Of a stretch of DNA of 64,000 bases, positions 37,588-47,647 are shown piece after piece. The notes beneath the pieces are model-generated. The model saw nothing but the letters and a program-made list of their open reading frames with translations. It was not told where the DNA came from and made no database searches. The position numbers and the translations under genes were made by a program. Origin of the DNA: Alitta virens (Eukaryota; Annelida; Polychaeta; Phyllodocida; Nereididae); NCBI GenBank assembly GCA_932294295.1, contig OW028578.1, forward strand, positions 37,842,685 through 37,906,684. The letters run 5' to 3'. Positions within the stretch are counted from its first letter, which is position 1. Every line of letters begins with the position of its first letter.

Positions 37588-38613
37588 ATGACATCCAGCC
37601 AACTTAGCACTCAGACTCCTCAAGGATCCAATGGAATGACTGTCAATCTGTCAGAGCACACACGAGTTATTGCTCATTCAGCTCAACAATACAAGTCAGG
37701 CTACGTTACAGTGTCACGCTACAACTGTGACACTTCCAAATGGAGGAATGTCCACATCGCCAAGAAGTCATTTGAAAAGCTGAAGGAGGCCTCTGTCGAT
37801 CTTTACAACTCACTGAGTATTGGTGAAGCCAGACAAGTCTGTTTGACCAAGAGACAGTTTGCCATGATAACCAAGTTTCAGAGGAGTGACAAGGAACCAT
37901 TACACTATGTTTCCTTTCTACATCCCAAGACTGAACAGGAAAAACTCACAGATACCAGCGAATGTCATCACAGTAAGACCATTAATCTCCGTAAAGAAGA
38001 ATACGAAAAATTCCAAACCGCTATGGATGATATTTATCAGGTCATCATTACGCCACCCAAGGATGGAGAGGGAAGCCCTACTAATCTGGAGGAAGCCACA
38101 ACCATCAGGGCTTATCAGTGGAATGTCCAGGAGCGTGGAATGAAGTCTCACACCTTATACCCCAGTCGTAAAGACTGCGAAGACAGCGTCAAGGGCTACA
38201 TCTCAGGACTCCCCGACCATGAGAAGAATTGTGACTATGACGTGATCGAACTCGACGTACACAGGGCCAGTAAAATGGAAATTTTGGAGCAAGTGTTCTG
38301 TAACCAGGTTCTAGACAAAACGGGTCATTCCTGGACTGACTTGATGATGAACTCGCCGACATGCGAAGAGATTGACATTGCTCTCTCAAAAGTACTTAAA
38401 AATGAGGTCTTACGGATTGCTGAACGAATTGCTGCCGTCCTGAATCATAAACGATTGTATTTCATGAGCGATGTGTATGACATTTTTGTGTATCTCGGCG
38501 GTATTGAAAGAACCAGGGAAATTCTGGCAAAATGTGTTGTCTCACCGCCAGACCTACAGTCATGTAGACTGATAGATTCTTGTTACCAGAAGGTTGTAAA
38601 GAAAACTATGTAG
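37588..38613 (+). CDS. Polinton protein with two PC4-like segments
   Basis: 341 aa from the first in-frame ATG (37588). Residues ~38-76 and ~82-153 each end in a helix of the type RNVHIAKKSFEKLKEASVDL and KTINLRKEEYEKFQTAMDDI. These resemble the C-terminal strand-helix of PC4/Sub1 single-stranded-DNA-binding coactivators, preceded by short beta-like stretches (GYVTVSRY; ITKFQRSD...LHYVSFLHP). A role in DNA binding or transcription is inferred. The C-terminal 180 residues are unrecognised. The same frame is open back to ~37282 with no ATG and overlaps the preceding gene, so a longer protein by splicing or frameshift is possible. AATAAA follows at ~38723. Confidence 0.65.
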   Translation: MTSSQLSTQTPQGSNGMTVNLSEHTRVIAHSAQQYKSGYVTVSRYNCDTSKWRNVHIAKKSFEKLKEASVDLYNSLSIGEARQVCLTKRQFAMITKFQRSDKEPLHYVSFLHPKTEQEKLTDTSECHHSKTINLRKEEYEKFQTAMDDIYQVIITPPKDGEGSPTNLEEATTIRAYQWNVQERGMKSHTLYPSRKDCEDSVKGYISGLPDHEKNCDYDVIELDVHRASKMEILEQVFCNQVLDKTGHSWTDLMMNSPTCEEIDIALSKVLKNEVLRIAERIAAVLNHKRLYFMSDVYDIFVYLGGIERTREILAKCVVSPPDLQSCRLIDSCYQKVVKKTM

Positions 38614-38883
38614 AGTACCCTGTCAGTCTTTTAAATGACTATCATCTTGTATATTAGTTTCTATAAATATATATATATATATATATAGTCTTGTATAACC
38701 TGTAATTGTTTTCTTCATAACACAATAAAAATTTGTTTGAACTCTGATTCTATCTTGTTGTATCATTTTGTTCTAAGAAACAGAAAAGGAAAAGGTGCCT
38801 GTGAATTTCATTATTGCACCACCGGGAAAAAAAATACAAATAAAAAATAACACAGCAAATAGAATAAATTTAAAAAGCAATGC

Positions 38884-38916
<33 letters not shown>

Positions 38917-39049
38917 CGAGAGAAGTCTGATAATGTCAATGCATTAGAGCTCTGTTTACATGCGGAGCTGATTTATTTAATGTCGATTAAAAACACTATT
39001 CATTAAGAATACTCTCAATTCTAGTTTACACGTAAGTCTTCATATGTTA

Positions 39050-39300
39050 CAAGTTATTTTCACAATTCCTGCAACATTCAATAACACAATGCAATAGACA
39101 AGTTATTGTCGCAATTCGTGTAACATTCAATAACACAATGCAATAGACAAGTTATTTTCACAATTCCTGCAACATTCAATAACACAATGCAATAGACAAG
39201 TTATTGTCGCAATTCGTGTAACATTCAATAATACAACACAACAGACAAGTTATTTTCACCATTTCGTGTGACATTCAATAATACAATGTAATACATAGGT
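39050..39300. repeat. 49-bp tandem repeat, five copies
   Basis: CAAGTTATT recurs at 39050, 39099, 39148, 39197 and 39246, exactly 49 bp apart. Units alternate between two variants (TTTCACAATTCCTGC and TGTCGCAATTCGTGT), giving a 98-bp higher-order repeat, then a diverged copy. Confidence 0.9.
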
Positions 39301-39422
39301 TATTTCCAGACGATTATACGAATAAATACAAATAAACACAGCATTCAATAACGCAATGTACAACATTCCAAAAAATAAAAAATAAATAAATAAATAAAAA
39401 AGGCAACAATACTTTGATAGTA

Positions 39423-39553
39423 AAGAATACAACATACAGACATGCAGACATGCAGACATACAGACATACAGACATACATACATACACACACACATACATA
39501 CATACATACATACATACATACATAAATACATACATACATACATACATACAGGC
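39423..39553. repeat. CAGA/CATA microsatellite
   Basis: CAGACATA units grading into pure CATA repeats with one AAATA interruption. It produces long artefactual frames on both strands. Confidence 0.95.
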
Positions 39554-39612
39554 TATTTCTACTACGATGGGTGGTTACAATTGGTGTTCTGTGGAGGCAA
39601 TTAGAATTTCAG

Positions 39613-42600
39613 TTAAAAGCCGTAAGGTAGAGTATCATATGTGCCTCGTACTAAGCGTCTCTTGGAGTAAGTCACACGGAATTTCTTAATTTCCTCTCTA
39701 TTAAAAAGCTTGAATTCATATTTTTTGCGCCTTATGTTACTGTATGGTACAGCAACATGAGGTTGTTGATCTATTGTCAGTGAATGGTTGTCAGGGTCAG
39801 CCCAAAACAACACCAGTTCACAAATGCTGTCAAAGTTCAAAAGTCGGGCTACTTCATGGTTCAAAGTGAACCCTTTGAGTTTGGTCGTTCTGTCATCATC
39901 ATTGGTCAAGTAGGCATATGACTTGGGTCCGCTACTCACAAAACGTGAGATGAACTGCTTTGCCTTCAATTCATTGGTCCACTGACCAAGATGATCCCCC
40001 ATGTCTGGTGTGTATTGTGAAACATCCCCCTCTGTGTATTCATAGACAACACTGTCTGTATCAAAATAGAGCACCCTTCGTCCCAAGTTATGTAAGACAT
40101 TAAAAAGACGACTCCTTGCATTGGCAGTGGTGAAGGCAGCAACAAAAACATTAACATGAGCCATTTCGGGGAGGAACCCCTCAGTGTGAACATACTCAAC
40201 CATGCAGCGATTACTGTCAAGGACATGCATACCCTTGAGTGCGATTGAGGGGTTTACCAGTAGCTTGAAAATATCAGCCCCTGTTTCGGCAAGCTTGTGA
40301 GTACGGTGATTGTTGTTTTCACCAAACTTGCCCCAAAAACTGTTCAAGAGCAGTTTATTCGTGGCCCTTTTCCCCGAATTGTATGAAATGTTTTCTCGAT
40401 CTAGTTTGATGCCTTCAACCGCTTCATACTGATCGATATACTCGGTCTTCGCTTCATGCGTCATGTCAGAGGAAGGCCAACCCGATGCCTCCTGCTTTCC
40501 TTTCAGGAACAAGTTCACATAGTCAGAAAACAGGCCGGGTGTGTTTTGTGTCTTATCGAACTTAGCCGTTTCCTTAAAGTGATAGACCTCAAAGATCTTG
40601 ATTACAGTGTAGCCTACAGCCAGTGCATCTCGCAGATCAATTGAGGTCCATGTGCCGACTAAGTCGCGTTGATCATCAGTGCACATACAGTCCTCCTGAC
40701 ACGAGTTGAGCGCACACTTTGTACAAAGAGGAAATAACAGTTTCCCGCCAGCACGTAGTGGCAGACAGGGATGGTAGAGTCCTCTAGGAGGTCGCACCCT
40801 TGCCTGTACTAAACCAAAGAATTTTTCAATGTCCTGAGGAGGGGGATCAATGATAACCTCAGGAATCCCTACTGGAAAAACGTCGTTTTTCAGCACCATA
40901 GGGTATAAGGAGCAGATGTCCACATACCCTATCCGTCTCCCCTCACCAGCCTCATGATAGAGTTTAACAGCGTTCACGCGTCCTCCGTAAAAAGCAGAAC
41001 GTGGGTCAAGACGCGGAAGCAGCTCGCTGTTTCTCTCAATATCCCTCAGCCTCTCATTCCTCTCAAGCATAAGCTTGAATTCACACTCCCACATGACATG
41101 AACTTCAAAGTTCAGCTCTCTTCTCAGATATTTGAGTCTGTCATCGGTTCTCATATATAGAGTTTTCAAACTCTCCCCGGTATGCGGGTGACGGACATTG
41201 GATGGTGTGTTTGGGCCACCGAAACACCTCCTGCAACCATGGTACACGCACCCGTGAAATTCCCAGGCAGTCTCCTTCCCGGTTGCCGTGTCACGGTGAT
41301 AGCCATCTAGTTTCAGCCAACCATCCTTAGTCTGATTGATCACTCTGTGCTCACCGCCATTTCGAGCATGCTGAATGGTCAAATCGCGTCTTTGAGCCTC
41401 ATACTCGAGCCATATGATAGAGACTCTACTGTGCGTGTCTAGCCCTGCAAAACCGCAAGATGGCATCCGAGCAAAGGGAGTGGAAACGAATTCCATGCTC
41501 TTGATGTCCACTGCACAGGGGTCAACAGCTCCTCCATCCTCGGTCATGAGACTCAATTGAGCATTTTGAAGGTGCCCCACCAGCTTAACATCGTCCTGGA
41601 GTGTCACACAGTACTTCTCTGTTAGGAACATGTGCCTATACGTTGCCATACAGACACTTGCCAGAGTGTTGTACTGGAAGGGGTCAATGCCAACCAGTTG
41701 CGTCACAGTCTCACCTCCTTCTCCTACGTCTACAACCTCCTCTCTCGACGTTATGCCTATGAGCCATTCCCTGAAAGCATTGCAGCTCTCTTGTAGGATA
41801 TTGACGTCATCTTCACAATAAGCCAGTATTTCCTTCTTGAAGTCGAAGACTTTGCCTCTCTGTTCTTTATACCATGAGGTGAACTCCTCTCGGGCCTTCG
41901 ACTTCATTCTGTTGACTCTGTAGCAGTATGGGTGGGGCATGGGGCCAACAAAGTCCCACATTTCCTTCTGATTGAAAAACACTGGAAATGTGCCCTTTTT
42001 AACTCCCTGTAGACCAAACACTTTGGGCATCTGAGCCAGAGGGAATGTGAGGAAGTTTAATGAATCTATTATTCTGAACTTCCCCGCATCTATGGCAACA
42101 ATTTTGCTCCCTCTGTAGATAACTTTGGGGAGCTTTGTCATGCTACAGAAAATGTATTTCGCCATGAAGTAGGCATCATACGCTTGTCCATTGTGGAATA
42201 TGAGTGTGTAGCCCTCAAATTCCCTGCTGAACAGAAATTTACAGAAATCAGAGGCTGCATCGTCTCCAAAGAAGGCCACTGCTCTCCTTCCACAGTCAGG
42301 CCCCTTCATACATAAGTCTCGCTCATCGTGACCCCTCGGCGTGTTATCAGCCACATTCGCTGAGCATTTGGCACAAGCAGTACCGCAGTGCGAGCAGTGA
42401 GGGTTGACCCTGTAGCTTAGACCTATACAGTGGGAGCACTCCCAGTGTGCAATCAGTAAGTTAGGAAGATGATATTTTCCTGTCGGGTCAGCCTCAAAGT
42501 CAGCAAAGACATACTTGCAGGACATTGCCTTGGGTTTTTGTTGCCTGATGTAGCAAAAATGTACACCCGTTACACGCTTCTTGCAAATTTTACACTCTCG

Positions 42601-43941
42601 GGTACCGCATTTGTGTTCCTGTCCTGGTTTACTGTACACACCGCACCCTCTGCATCTGTGAGAGCTCGAGCACGTGCCATTTTCCAGATGTCTCTGATTA
42701 CATGCCAAAGAGTGCATGAAGCGGTTGCACGTCTGACAACTGTGCTTCTCAATGTCAATGACAGGACATGGCTCTCCTTTGCAAGACGAACACTGATCGC
42801 AACCTGTGTGACCATATCGCGCATCGTACGCTTTCATGCATTTAGAACAAAAAGCTGACTTTGCGAAAATACAGTGCACCTTTGTTATAGTATGAAAGTG
42901 GCCCACAGCTTTTGCGTCAAGAGGGTCGCACTGGTAGAGTAAATAAACAGTACGCTGTCTGTGCTCATCACCCACATAGAGAGGTTTAACACTGGATCCA
43001 CGGCCAAAAACCACCACCCGGGTGTTGACAGCTCTCTCGAAAGAAGGTATGTCGGTGAAAGCGGGCACATAATCAAGAGCAAAACCCGCAGCAGTGTGTA
43101 GCTTCTGAGCCTCAACTGTCTGTACTTTTTTCTCACTGCGCTGGACACGTCGATACTCGTTGAAGGCGCTCTCATACATTTGCTTGCTAGACTTGGGAAT
43201 TGCATCAAGATTAGCCTTGGCCACTCCGACAACTATAGCCCTCGCCAAGCATAGATTATCACTGTTTTTAATTTCGCAAATACTTTTCAGCCTGCGTAGG
43301 TCGTCCATGTAATTAACGCCTGTACTCAGACCAGCAACAAGGGGATTTCTGATCACACCCACGTGAATTTCCAGTGGCTCATCCAAGAAAAGGTCGTCAT
43401 CTGACTGCAGTAGACTTTCCATTAGATCAATAATTTTAAAAATGGTGAGCTGGTGTAGGGGTATTAAACCCGTGGTATGAGGACTATAAAAGGCCTCATT
43501 CTGAATAAAAAACCTGACGAGATCTTGGTCGTTATAACTCTCATGAAGGCGAGTAATAATTGCCTCAAGTACCTCCTCAAGACCCCCAATGATATCTCTA
43601 AGATTCACACCAGCCCAATTTACATTGAAATGCACACTATATACCGTCTCCCTCGCTACACCACCATCAAACTCAATGTCTTTGACATTCCTGACTTCGA
43701 TGTGTCTGTGAAAATTCACAGCATAATCTGGTCCATCGAAAATCATGTGCGGTTCAATGTCCCTCGCAGCCTCAGCCTCTGCCTCAGCCTCAGCCTCAGC
43801 CTCAGCGATCCGCTCAACATTGGCATCCATAGCTACATCGCCTCCTCCTATAATATTCTGCTCATAGAGCATGTCTAGAAATAGTAGCTCTTGATTTTCC
43901 ACAAGCGCCTGTCCTTCAGCCCTCTGCTCCATGAGTGGCAT
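39613..43941 (-). CDS. POLB: Protein-primed family B DNA polymerase
   Basis: 1442 aa from ATG 43939-43941, intact. A Glu/Ala repeat (about 46-59) and a Cys/His-rich zinc region (about 357-464) precede the 3'-5' exonuclease: Exo I ADFEAD (480-485), Exo II FHNGQAYDAYF (582-592), Exo III YCEDD (708-712). The polymerase has motif A YVDICSLYP (1006-1014), motif B KLLLNSFWGKFG (1196-1207) and motif C FDTDS (1293-1297). Between exonuclease and palm, residues ~815-965 resemble a Vsr-type nuclease (see findings). Known role: protein-primed replication of the linear element. It lies downstream of the spliced LXCXE gene on the same strand, and its 3' end faces the PC4-like gene. Confidence 0.95.
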   Translation of the reverse strand: MPLMEQRAEGQALVENQELLFLDMLYEQNIIGGGDVAMDANVERIAEAEAEAEAEAEAARDIEPHMIFDGPDYAVNFHRHIEVRNVKDIEFDGGVARETVYSVHFNVNWAGVNLRDIIGGLEEVLEAIITRLHESYNDQDLVRFFIQNEAFYSPHTTGLIPLHQLTIFKIIDLMESLLQSDDDLFLDEPLEIHVGVIRNPLVAGLSTGVNYMDDLRRLKSICEIKNSDNLCLARAIVVGVAKANLDAIPKSSKQMYESAFNEYRRVQRSEKKVQTVEAQKLHTAAGFALDYVPAFTDIPSFERAVNTRVVVFGRGSSVKPLYVGDEHRQRTVYLLYQCDPLDAKAVGHFHTITKVHCIFAKSAFCSKCMKAYDARYGHTGCDQCSSCKGEPCPVIDIEKHSCQTCNRFMHSLACNQRHLENGTCSSSHRCRGCGVYSKPGQEHKCGTRECKICKKRVTGVHFCYIRQQKPKAMSCKYVFADFEADPTGKYHLPNLLIAHWECSHCIGLSYRVNPHCSHCGTACAKCSANVADNTPRGHDERDLCMKGPDCGRRAVAFFGDDAASDFCKFLFSREFEGYTLIFHNGQAYDAYFMAKYIFCSMTKLPKVIYRGSKIVAIDAGKFRIIDSLNFLTFPLAQMPKVFGLQGVKKGTFPVFFNQKEMWDFVGPMPHPYCYRVNRMKSKAREEFTSWYKEQRGKVFDFKKEILAYCEDDVNILQESCNAFREWLIGITSREEVVDVGEGGETVTQLVGIDPFQYNTLASVCMATYRHMFLTEKYCVTLQDDVKLVGHLQNAQLSLMTEDGGAVDPCAVDIKSMEFVSTPFARMPSCGFAGLDTHSRVSIIWLEYEAQRRDLTIQHARNGGEHRVINQTKDGWLKLDGYHRDTATGKETAWEFHGCVYHGCRRCFGGPNTPSNVRHPHTGESLKTLYMRTDDRLKYLRRELNFEVHVMWECEFKLMLERNERLRDIERNSELLPRLDPRSAFYGGRVNAVKLYHEAGEGRRIGYVDICSLYPMVLKNDVFPVGIPEVIIDPPPQDIEKFFGLVQARVRPPRGLYHPCLPLRAGGKLLFPLCTKCALNSCQEDCMCTDDQRDLVGTWTSIDLRDALAVGYTVIKIFEVYHFKETAKFDKTQNTPGLFSDYVNLFLKGKQEASGWPSSDMTHEAKTEYIDQYEAVEGIKLDRENISYNSGKRATNKLLLNSFWGKFGENNNHRTHKLAETGADIFKLLVNPSIALKGMHVLDSNRCMVEYVHTEGFLPEMAHVNVFVAAFTTANARSRLFNVLHNLGRRVLYFDTDSVVYEYTEGDVSQYTPDMGDHLGQWTNELKAKQFISRFVSSGPKSYAYLTNDDDRTTKLKGFTLNHEVARLLNFDSICELVLFWADPDNHSLTIDQQPHVAVPYSNIRRKKYEFKLFNREEIKKFRVTYSKRRLVRGTYDTLPYGF

Positions 43942-44230
43942 TTCATTTAAGCTATAAAAATAATGAAAATAATGCCATTAAAGATAAGTATACAGGAAAA
44001 CAAAAAAAAAAAAAAAAAAAAAAAAACTTTCCTATGATTACCATCTTATGGACTTTTTGACTTTTTTTCTACTATAGCATTCGATCATTGAGGATATGGT
44101 GTTCAAAAATTAATACAAGATGTTTATATTATCATAAAGTATTTATTTTTTTAAATAATATGCAGTTACAGCTATGCCTTTTAAAATAATAAAGAATAAT
44201 GCGGAATACAAAATGAAAACAAAATACTGA

Positions 44231-46065
44231 CTATTTGTCAGGCCAGTCATCAAGATTCAAATCTTTGAGCCAGGAAAAACTCTCCTCCTCCTCCTCCTCC
44301 TCCTCCTCCTCCTCCTCCTCCTCCTCCTCCTCCTCCTCTACAGCTGCGGCAACAGTACTGGTTGCAGGGAGAGCAGCACCAGCAGCAGTAGCTGTGCCAT
44401 CGTCATCGCTGAGGTCACTGGAATAGAAATAATGCGATTTAAGTTATTATTATTATTTTAGTAGTGCGGTTCTATTAACTCTGCTAAATAGGCCCAAAGT
44501 ATATTTGATGAAGCCACTATTATCCTTACCTATATTGGTCAGGATCAATCATCAATGGTGGTTCCTGCAATACCCCTGATGCACCGGCAACCTCATCATC
44601 CGAGACAATACTGCAAATTAAAGAAAAAAAGTGTTAAAGTCTATATAGCAGAAAAATGCTTTAAAACCTATATATCAGAAAAAATTAAAAATAAAGGAAT
44701 ACATTTAAGTACATATATCACGTTAACTTACCCATCCACAATTCTATAGGGAAGAGCTCTCTTTCTCGGCGGATTAGTTGAGGCATGGCCATTATCGCAA
44801 CCACTGCGATGTTCATCGATGCAGTCGGGTACATTATCGAAATTTAATACCCTCCTGACTCGAGATCTCACAGGAGGTGTAACTGAGTCATCCGCAGCTG
44901 AAGCACCGACTAAGGCTACAGCGGCCTCTACATCAACATAATGACTGCAGATGGGGAAGGAAAAATAAAATGAAAAAGTAATTATTGATAAGCTATTTTT
45001 TGTTGCAAGGCCAAAAGCAAAAAAAAAAAAAAAAACAAACAGCCTCATATGTACGCATGTATGCGTGTATGACTGTATGCGTGTTTATTTATTAGCAATT
45101 ACTCATACCTATTCAACGCGTTGCGTGTTGTTGTTGTCGCCGTCGCTGTCGTTCTAGTTGTTTTAGCATCCATCTTTAACAGGGATACATCGGATGACCG
45201 AACTTTTTTGGCTGGAGGCTCATGATCACCGGATAAATTACTTTCAAAACACCTCAGAAAGCTTTCTAGTTTTGCCACTCTTTTCCGGTGATATGAAAGT
45301 TGTTGCCTATATCTCTGTTGCAAAAAAGAAAAGAACGATGTGATCAGCTGATTGTACTATGGCATCTCATAACTATACGACTGTATGACTATAGGACTAT
45401 ATAACTATATAACTATATAACTATATAACTATATAACTATATAACTATATCCATACCCTCAACATGTCTGCTTCGGCTGAAAGAATATCCTCGTCCTTCT
45501 CTTTCCACTCCATTTCTTCCTGTTCTTTCGCTTCGGGTGACGCAGGACTCGGAGGGGGTGCAGGAGGTGGTGTAGGAGGCGTCTGAGGCGACCACTGCGG
45601 TGAAGAAGGGGAGCTGTGAGGAGGAGGGGGAGGAGGAGGAGGAGACCTTTTATTGCTAGCATTTCTACGTCTCACTCTATGCAAAACAGGTCTCTTCGGA
45701 GTTGATGTCAGCAGTGGGCCAGGGCGACTTGTCCTAGGCGGTGTTGGTGCTTGCGGAGGCGCTGGTACTGGTGCTACAGGCGCTGCTGACACAGGCGCTG
45801 TTGCTGACACAGGTGCTGTTGCTGCCACAGGTGCAGTTGCGGACACAGGTACAGGCGCTGGGTGAGACTGGAAACCTCGTTCAACCTCCATCGATTCCTC
45901 GGGGCATACAAGCTGTACAGTTCGACCACCCGCCAGTAAATCCAGCTGACGAATTTCCCTCATCGTCTGTAAAGCTAGGCTATAAAAAAAAAAAAATAAA
46001 TAAATAAAATAAAATATAAAAAAGAATAAAGAGTTATACTTTGCGAGTATGTCATCAGTTGTCAT
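44231..46065 (-). CDS. Six-exon Polinton gene, proline-rich acidic protein with LXCXE motif
   Basis: Exons in order: 46040-46065, 45457-45979, 45109-45314, 44732-44944, 44530-44610, 44231-44417. They total 1236 nt, 411 aa plus stop; all phases agree. Donors are GTATAA, GTATGG, GTATGA, GTAAGT and GTAAGG; each intron ends in a pyrimidine-rich AG. Residues 32-36 are LVCPE, an LXCXE match (retinoblastoma-family binding motif), followed by acidic residues. Then come a Pro/Ala-rich central region, basic NLS-like stretches (AKKVR, NPPRKR), a poly-Glu tract and an acidic, Trp-containing end (SWLKDLNLDDWPDK). I know no named family. Small LXCXE proteins are known from adintoviruses, adenoviruses and other DNA viruses, so a role in host cell-cycle control is inferred, not shown. 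The first donor is the weakest part of the model. Confidence 0.7.
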
Positions 46066-46239
46066 GCACGAGACCAGCCGAGATGAGATGAGGTGAGGTG
46101 AGGTGAGGTGAGCCGAGAAGAGAGCTATCAGTACGTTTCAAAGCAGTCACCTATTCGGCTCATTTAACTCATTCAACTCATTCGGCTAAGTCACTCGGCT
46201 AAGTAGACTCTAACACGAAAAAAGAAAAAGAAAAAAAGC
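46066..46239. promoter_or_regulatory. Probable bidirectional promoter between minus- and plus-strand blocks
   Basis: Only 174 bp separate the start of the minus-strand spliced gene and the start of the ATPase. It contains a GAGGT pentanucleotide run (46082-46110) and repeats of ATTCGGCT (~46152-46200), with no TATA box. Divergent transcription from here is inferred from gene layout. Confidence 0.5.
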
Positions 46240-46956
46240 ATGGATAACTGGCATGGAAATCTAATGAATACCGGAGAAGGCGAAGAAGAAAAAGATAAAG
46301 AGGAAGAATCTCTTTTTCAATTCGAATCCCCCTCCTCCACGACTATCGTTGGACCATCTATGTGCGGGAAAACGGTTCTGACACTCTCTATAGTGAAGAA
46401 CTCGAGAGCGATGTACACTATACCGCCTACGAAGATCCTGTACGCGTATGGAGTCTATCAAAAAAAGTATGAAAACCTAGAATCGCTGGTACCTAATTTG
46501 TCTCTTCACCACGGCTTACCCGCCAGGGAGTTGATTGAAGAACTGAAAAGCGAAGAGGGCAACAATCTAGTGGTACTGGATGACCTTATGGATGAAATAT
46601 GCAAGTCCGCTGAAATGTGTTCACTCTTTACGAGAGAAGTCCACCACGGACGCATCTCGGTAATAATGATATCTCAAAACGTCTATCACCAGTCGAGATA
46701 CTCGCGTACCATTAGCCTCAATACTAGCTACTTGATACTGATGAAGACTTGTAGAGACTTACAGCAGATACACTTCCTCTCTCGGCAGATGTTCCCTGGT
46801 ACACCGAAGAGACTAGTCGAAGCTCACGAAGACGCCACCAGTCATCCAAGAGGTTACCTAGTCGTGAACAACTTGACGAGTACAGGTGACGAGGACGTAC
46901 GTCTAAGTACCTCCATACTACCCGGCGAGACACTAATACTGTACACACGGAAATAA
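46240..46956 (+). CDS. ATP: Genome-packaging ATPase (A32/FtsK class)
   Basis: 238 aa from ATG 46240. Walker A is GPSMCGKT (38-45) and Walker B LVVLDDLMDE (110-119). A downstream SVIMISQNVYH block matches the sensor region of poxvirus A32-like and adenovirus-type packaging ATPases. Known role: pumping DNA into the preformed capsid. The length is typical for Polinton ATPases. It is the first gene of the plus-strand late block; the next ATG follows after ~30 bp of AAT repeats. Confidence 0.92.
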   Translation: MDNWHGNLMNTGEGEEEKDKEEESLFQFESPSSTTIVGPSMCGKTVLTLSIVKNSRAMYTIPPTKILYAYGVYQKKYENLESLVPNLSLHHGLPARELIEELKSEEGNNLVVLDDLMDEICKSAEMCSLFTREVHHGRISVIMISQNVYHQSRYSRTISLNTSYLILMKTCRDLQQIHFLSRQMFPGTPKRLVEAHEDATSHPRGYLVVNNLTSTGDEDVRLSTSILPGETLILYTRK

Positions 46957-46985
46957 TAATAATAATAATAATAATAATAATTATA

Positions 46986-47621
46986 ATGAGTGGCAGAGTA
47001 AAATCATGCATGGGTTTTCTCGAACTACTGACGAACGCGTACAGACTAACACCTGGTTCCACACGTTCTACGCGTTCACTACTACGAGATGCGACGAGTG
47101 ATCAACTTCTCTGTATAACCGAGGTGATACTTAACACGTTAAAGGGCAACTTGAGGATCTCCAGTGATCCAACACTAGAGCTGACAAAGTTCAAAATAAT
47201 GCTAAGGAAAGTTGGTAAAATAGTCCTAGATTCGACTTCCACTTCCACTTCCACTTACAGCTCATCGGCAGCAGCAGCAACACCTACAGTCAAGTCTAAG
47301 GTAAAGACAAAGGCAAAGACAAAGACAAAACTAGACTTTGAAACCGATGCTGATGTTGATGTCGCGGTAAAATCGATCAAATCGCTCAGATCGCGCAACT
47401 CTAGGACTACTGCGGCGTCTAGAAAGCTACTGAGAGAACTCTACGTAGAGCGCTGTAAAACGCTGGTGGAGTTCTTGGAACTCTGTATCACTCCACTGAA
47501 AATTCTACTTAACGACGACGAAGAGGAGGAGGAGGAGGAGGAGGAGGAGGAGGAGGAGGAGGAGGAGGAGGAGAAGTCTCAATCATCCGAATCATACGAA
47601 TCATCCGAGTCCGAGTTTTAA
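46986..47621 (+). CDS. Conserved-type Polinton protein of unknown function with acidic tail
   Basis: 211 aa from ATG 46986. The N-terminal part (LLRDATSDQLLCITEVILNT followed by LKGN...KFKIMLRKVGK) is helical. From memory it resembles a small frame found in many animal Polintons beside the capsid genes, which I cannot verify here. The middle is low-complexity Ser/Thr/Ala and Lys/Thr repeats. The end is about twenty Glu residues followed by a Ser/Glu-rich tail. The Glu tract is a GAG/GAA repeat that could vary in length. Possibly structural or DNA-associated; function unknown. Confidence 0.7.
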   Translation: MSGRVKSCMGFLELLTNAYRLTPGSTRSTRSLLRDATSDQLLCITEVILNTLKGNLRISSDPTLELTKFKIMLRKVGKIVLDSTSTSTSTYSSSAAAATPTVKSKVKTKAKTKTKLDFETDADVDVAVKSIKSLRSRNSRTTAASRKLLRELYVERCKTLVEFLELCITPLKILLNDDEEEEEEEEEEEEEEEEEEKSQSSESYESSESEF

Positions 47622-47647
47622 TTTTGACGCCCAGAGTTCGAAGTAGA

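Larger units (their letters stand above)
38614..39612. other. Polinton intergenic region between convergent genes
   Basis: Lies between the PC4-like gene (plus) and the polymerase (minus). It contains AATAAA for the plus-strand gene, an ATT microsatellite (38886-38916), a 49-bp tandem repeat and a CATA microsatellite. No coding frame is supported. Confidence 0.7.
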
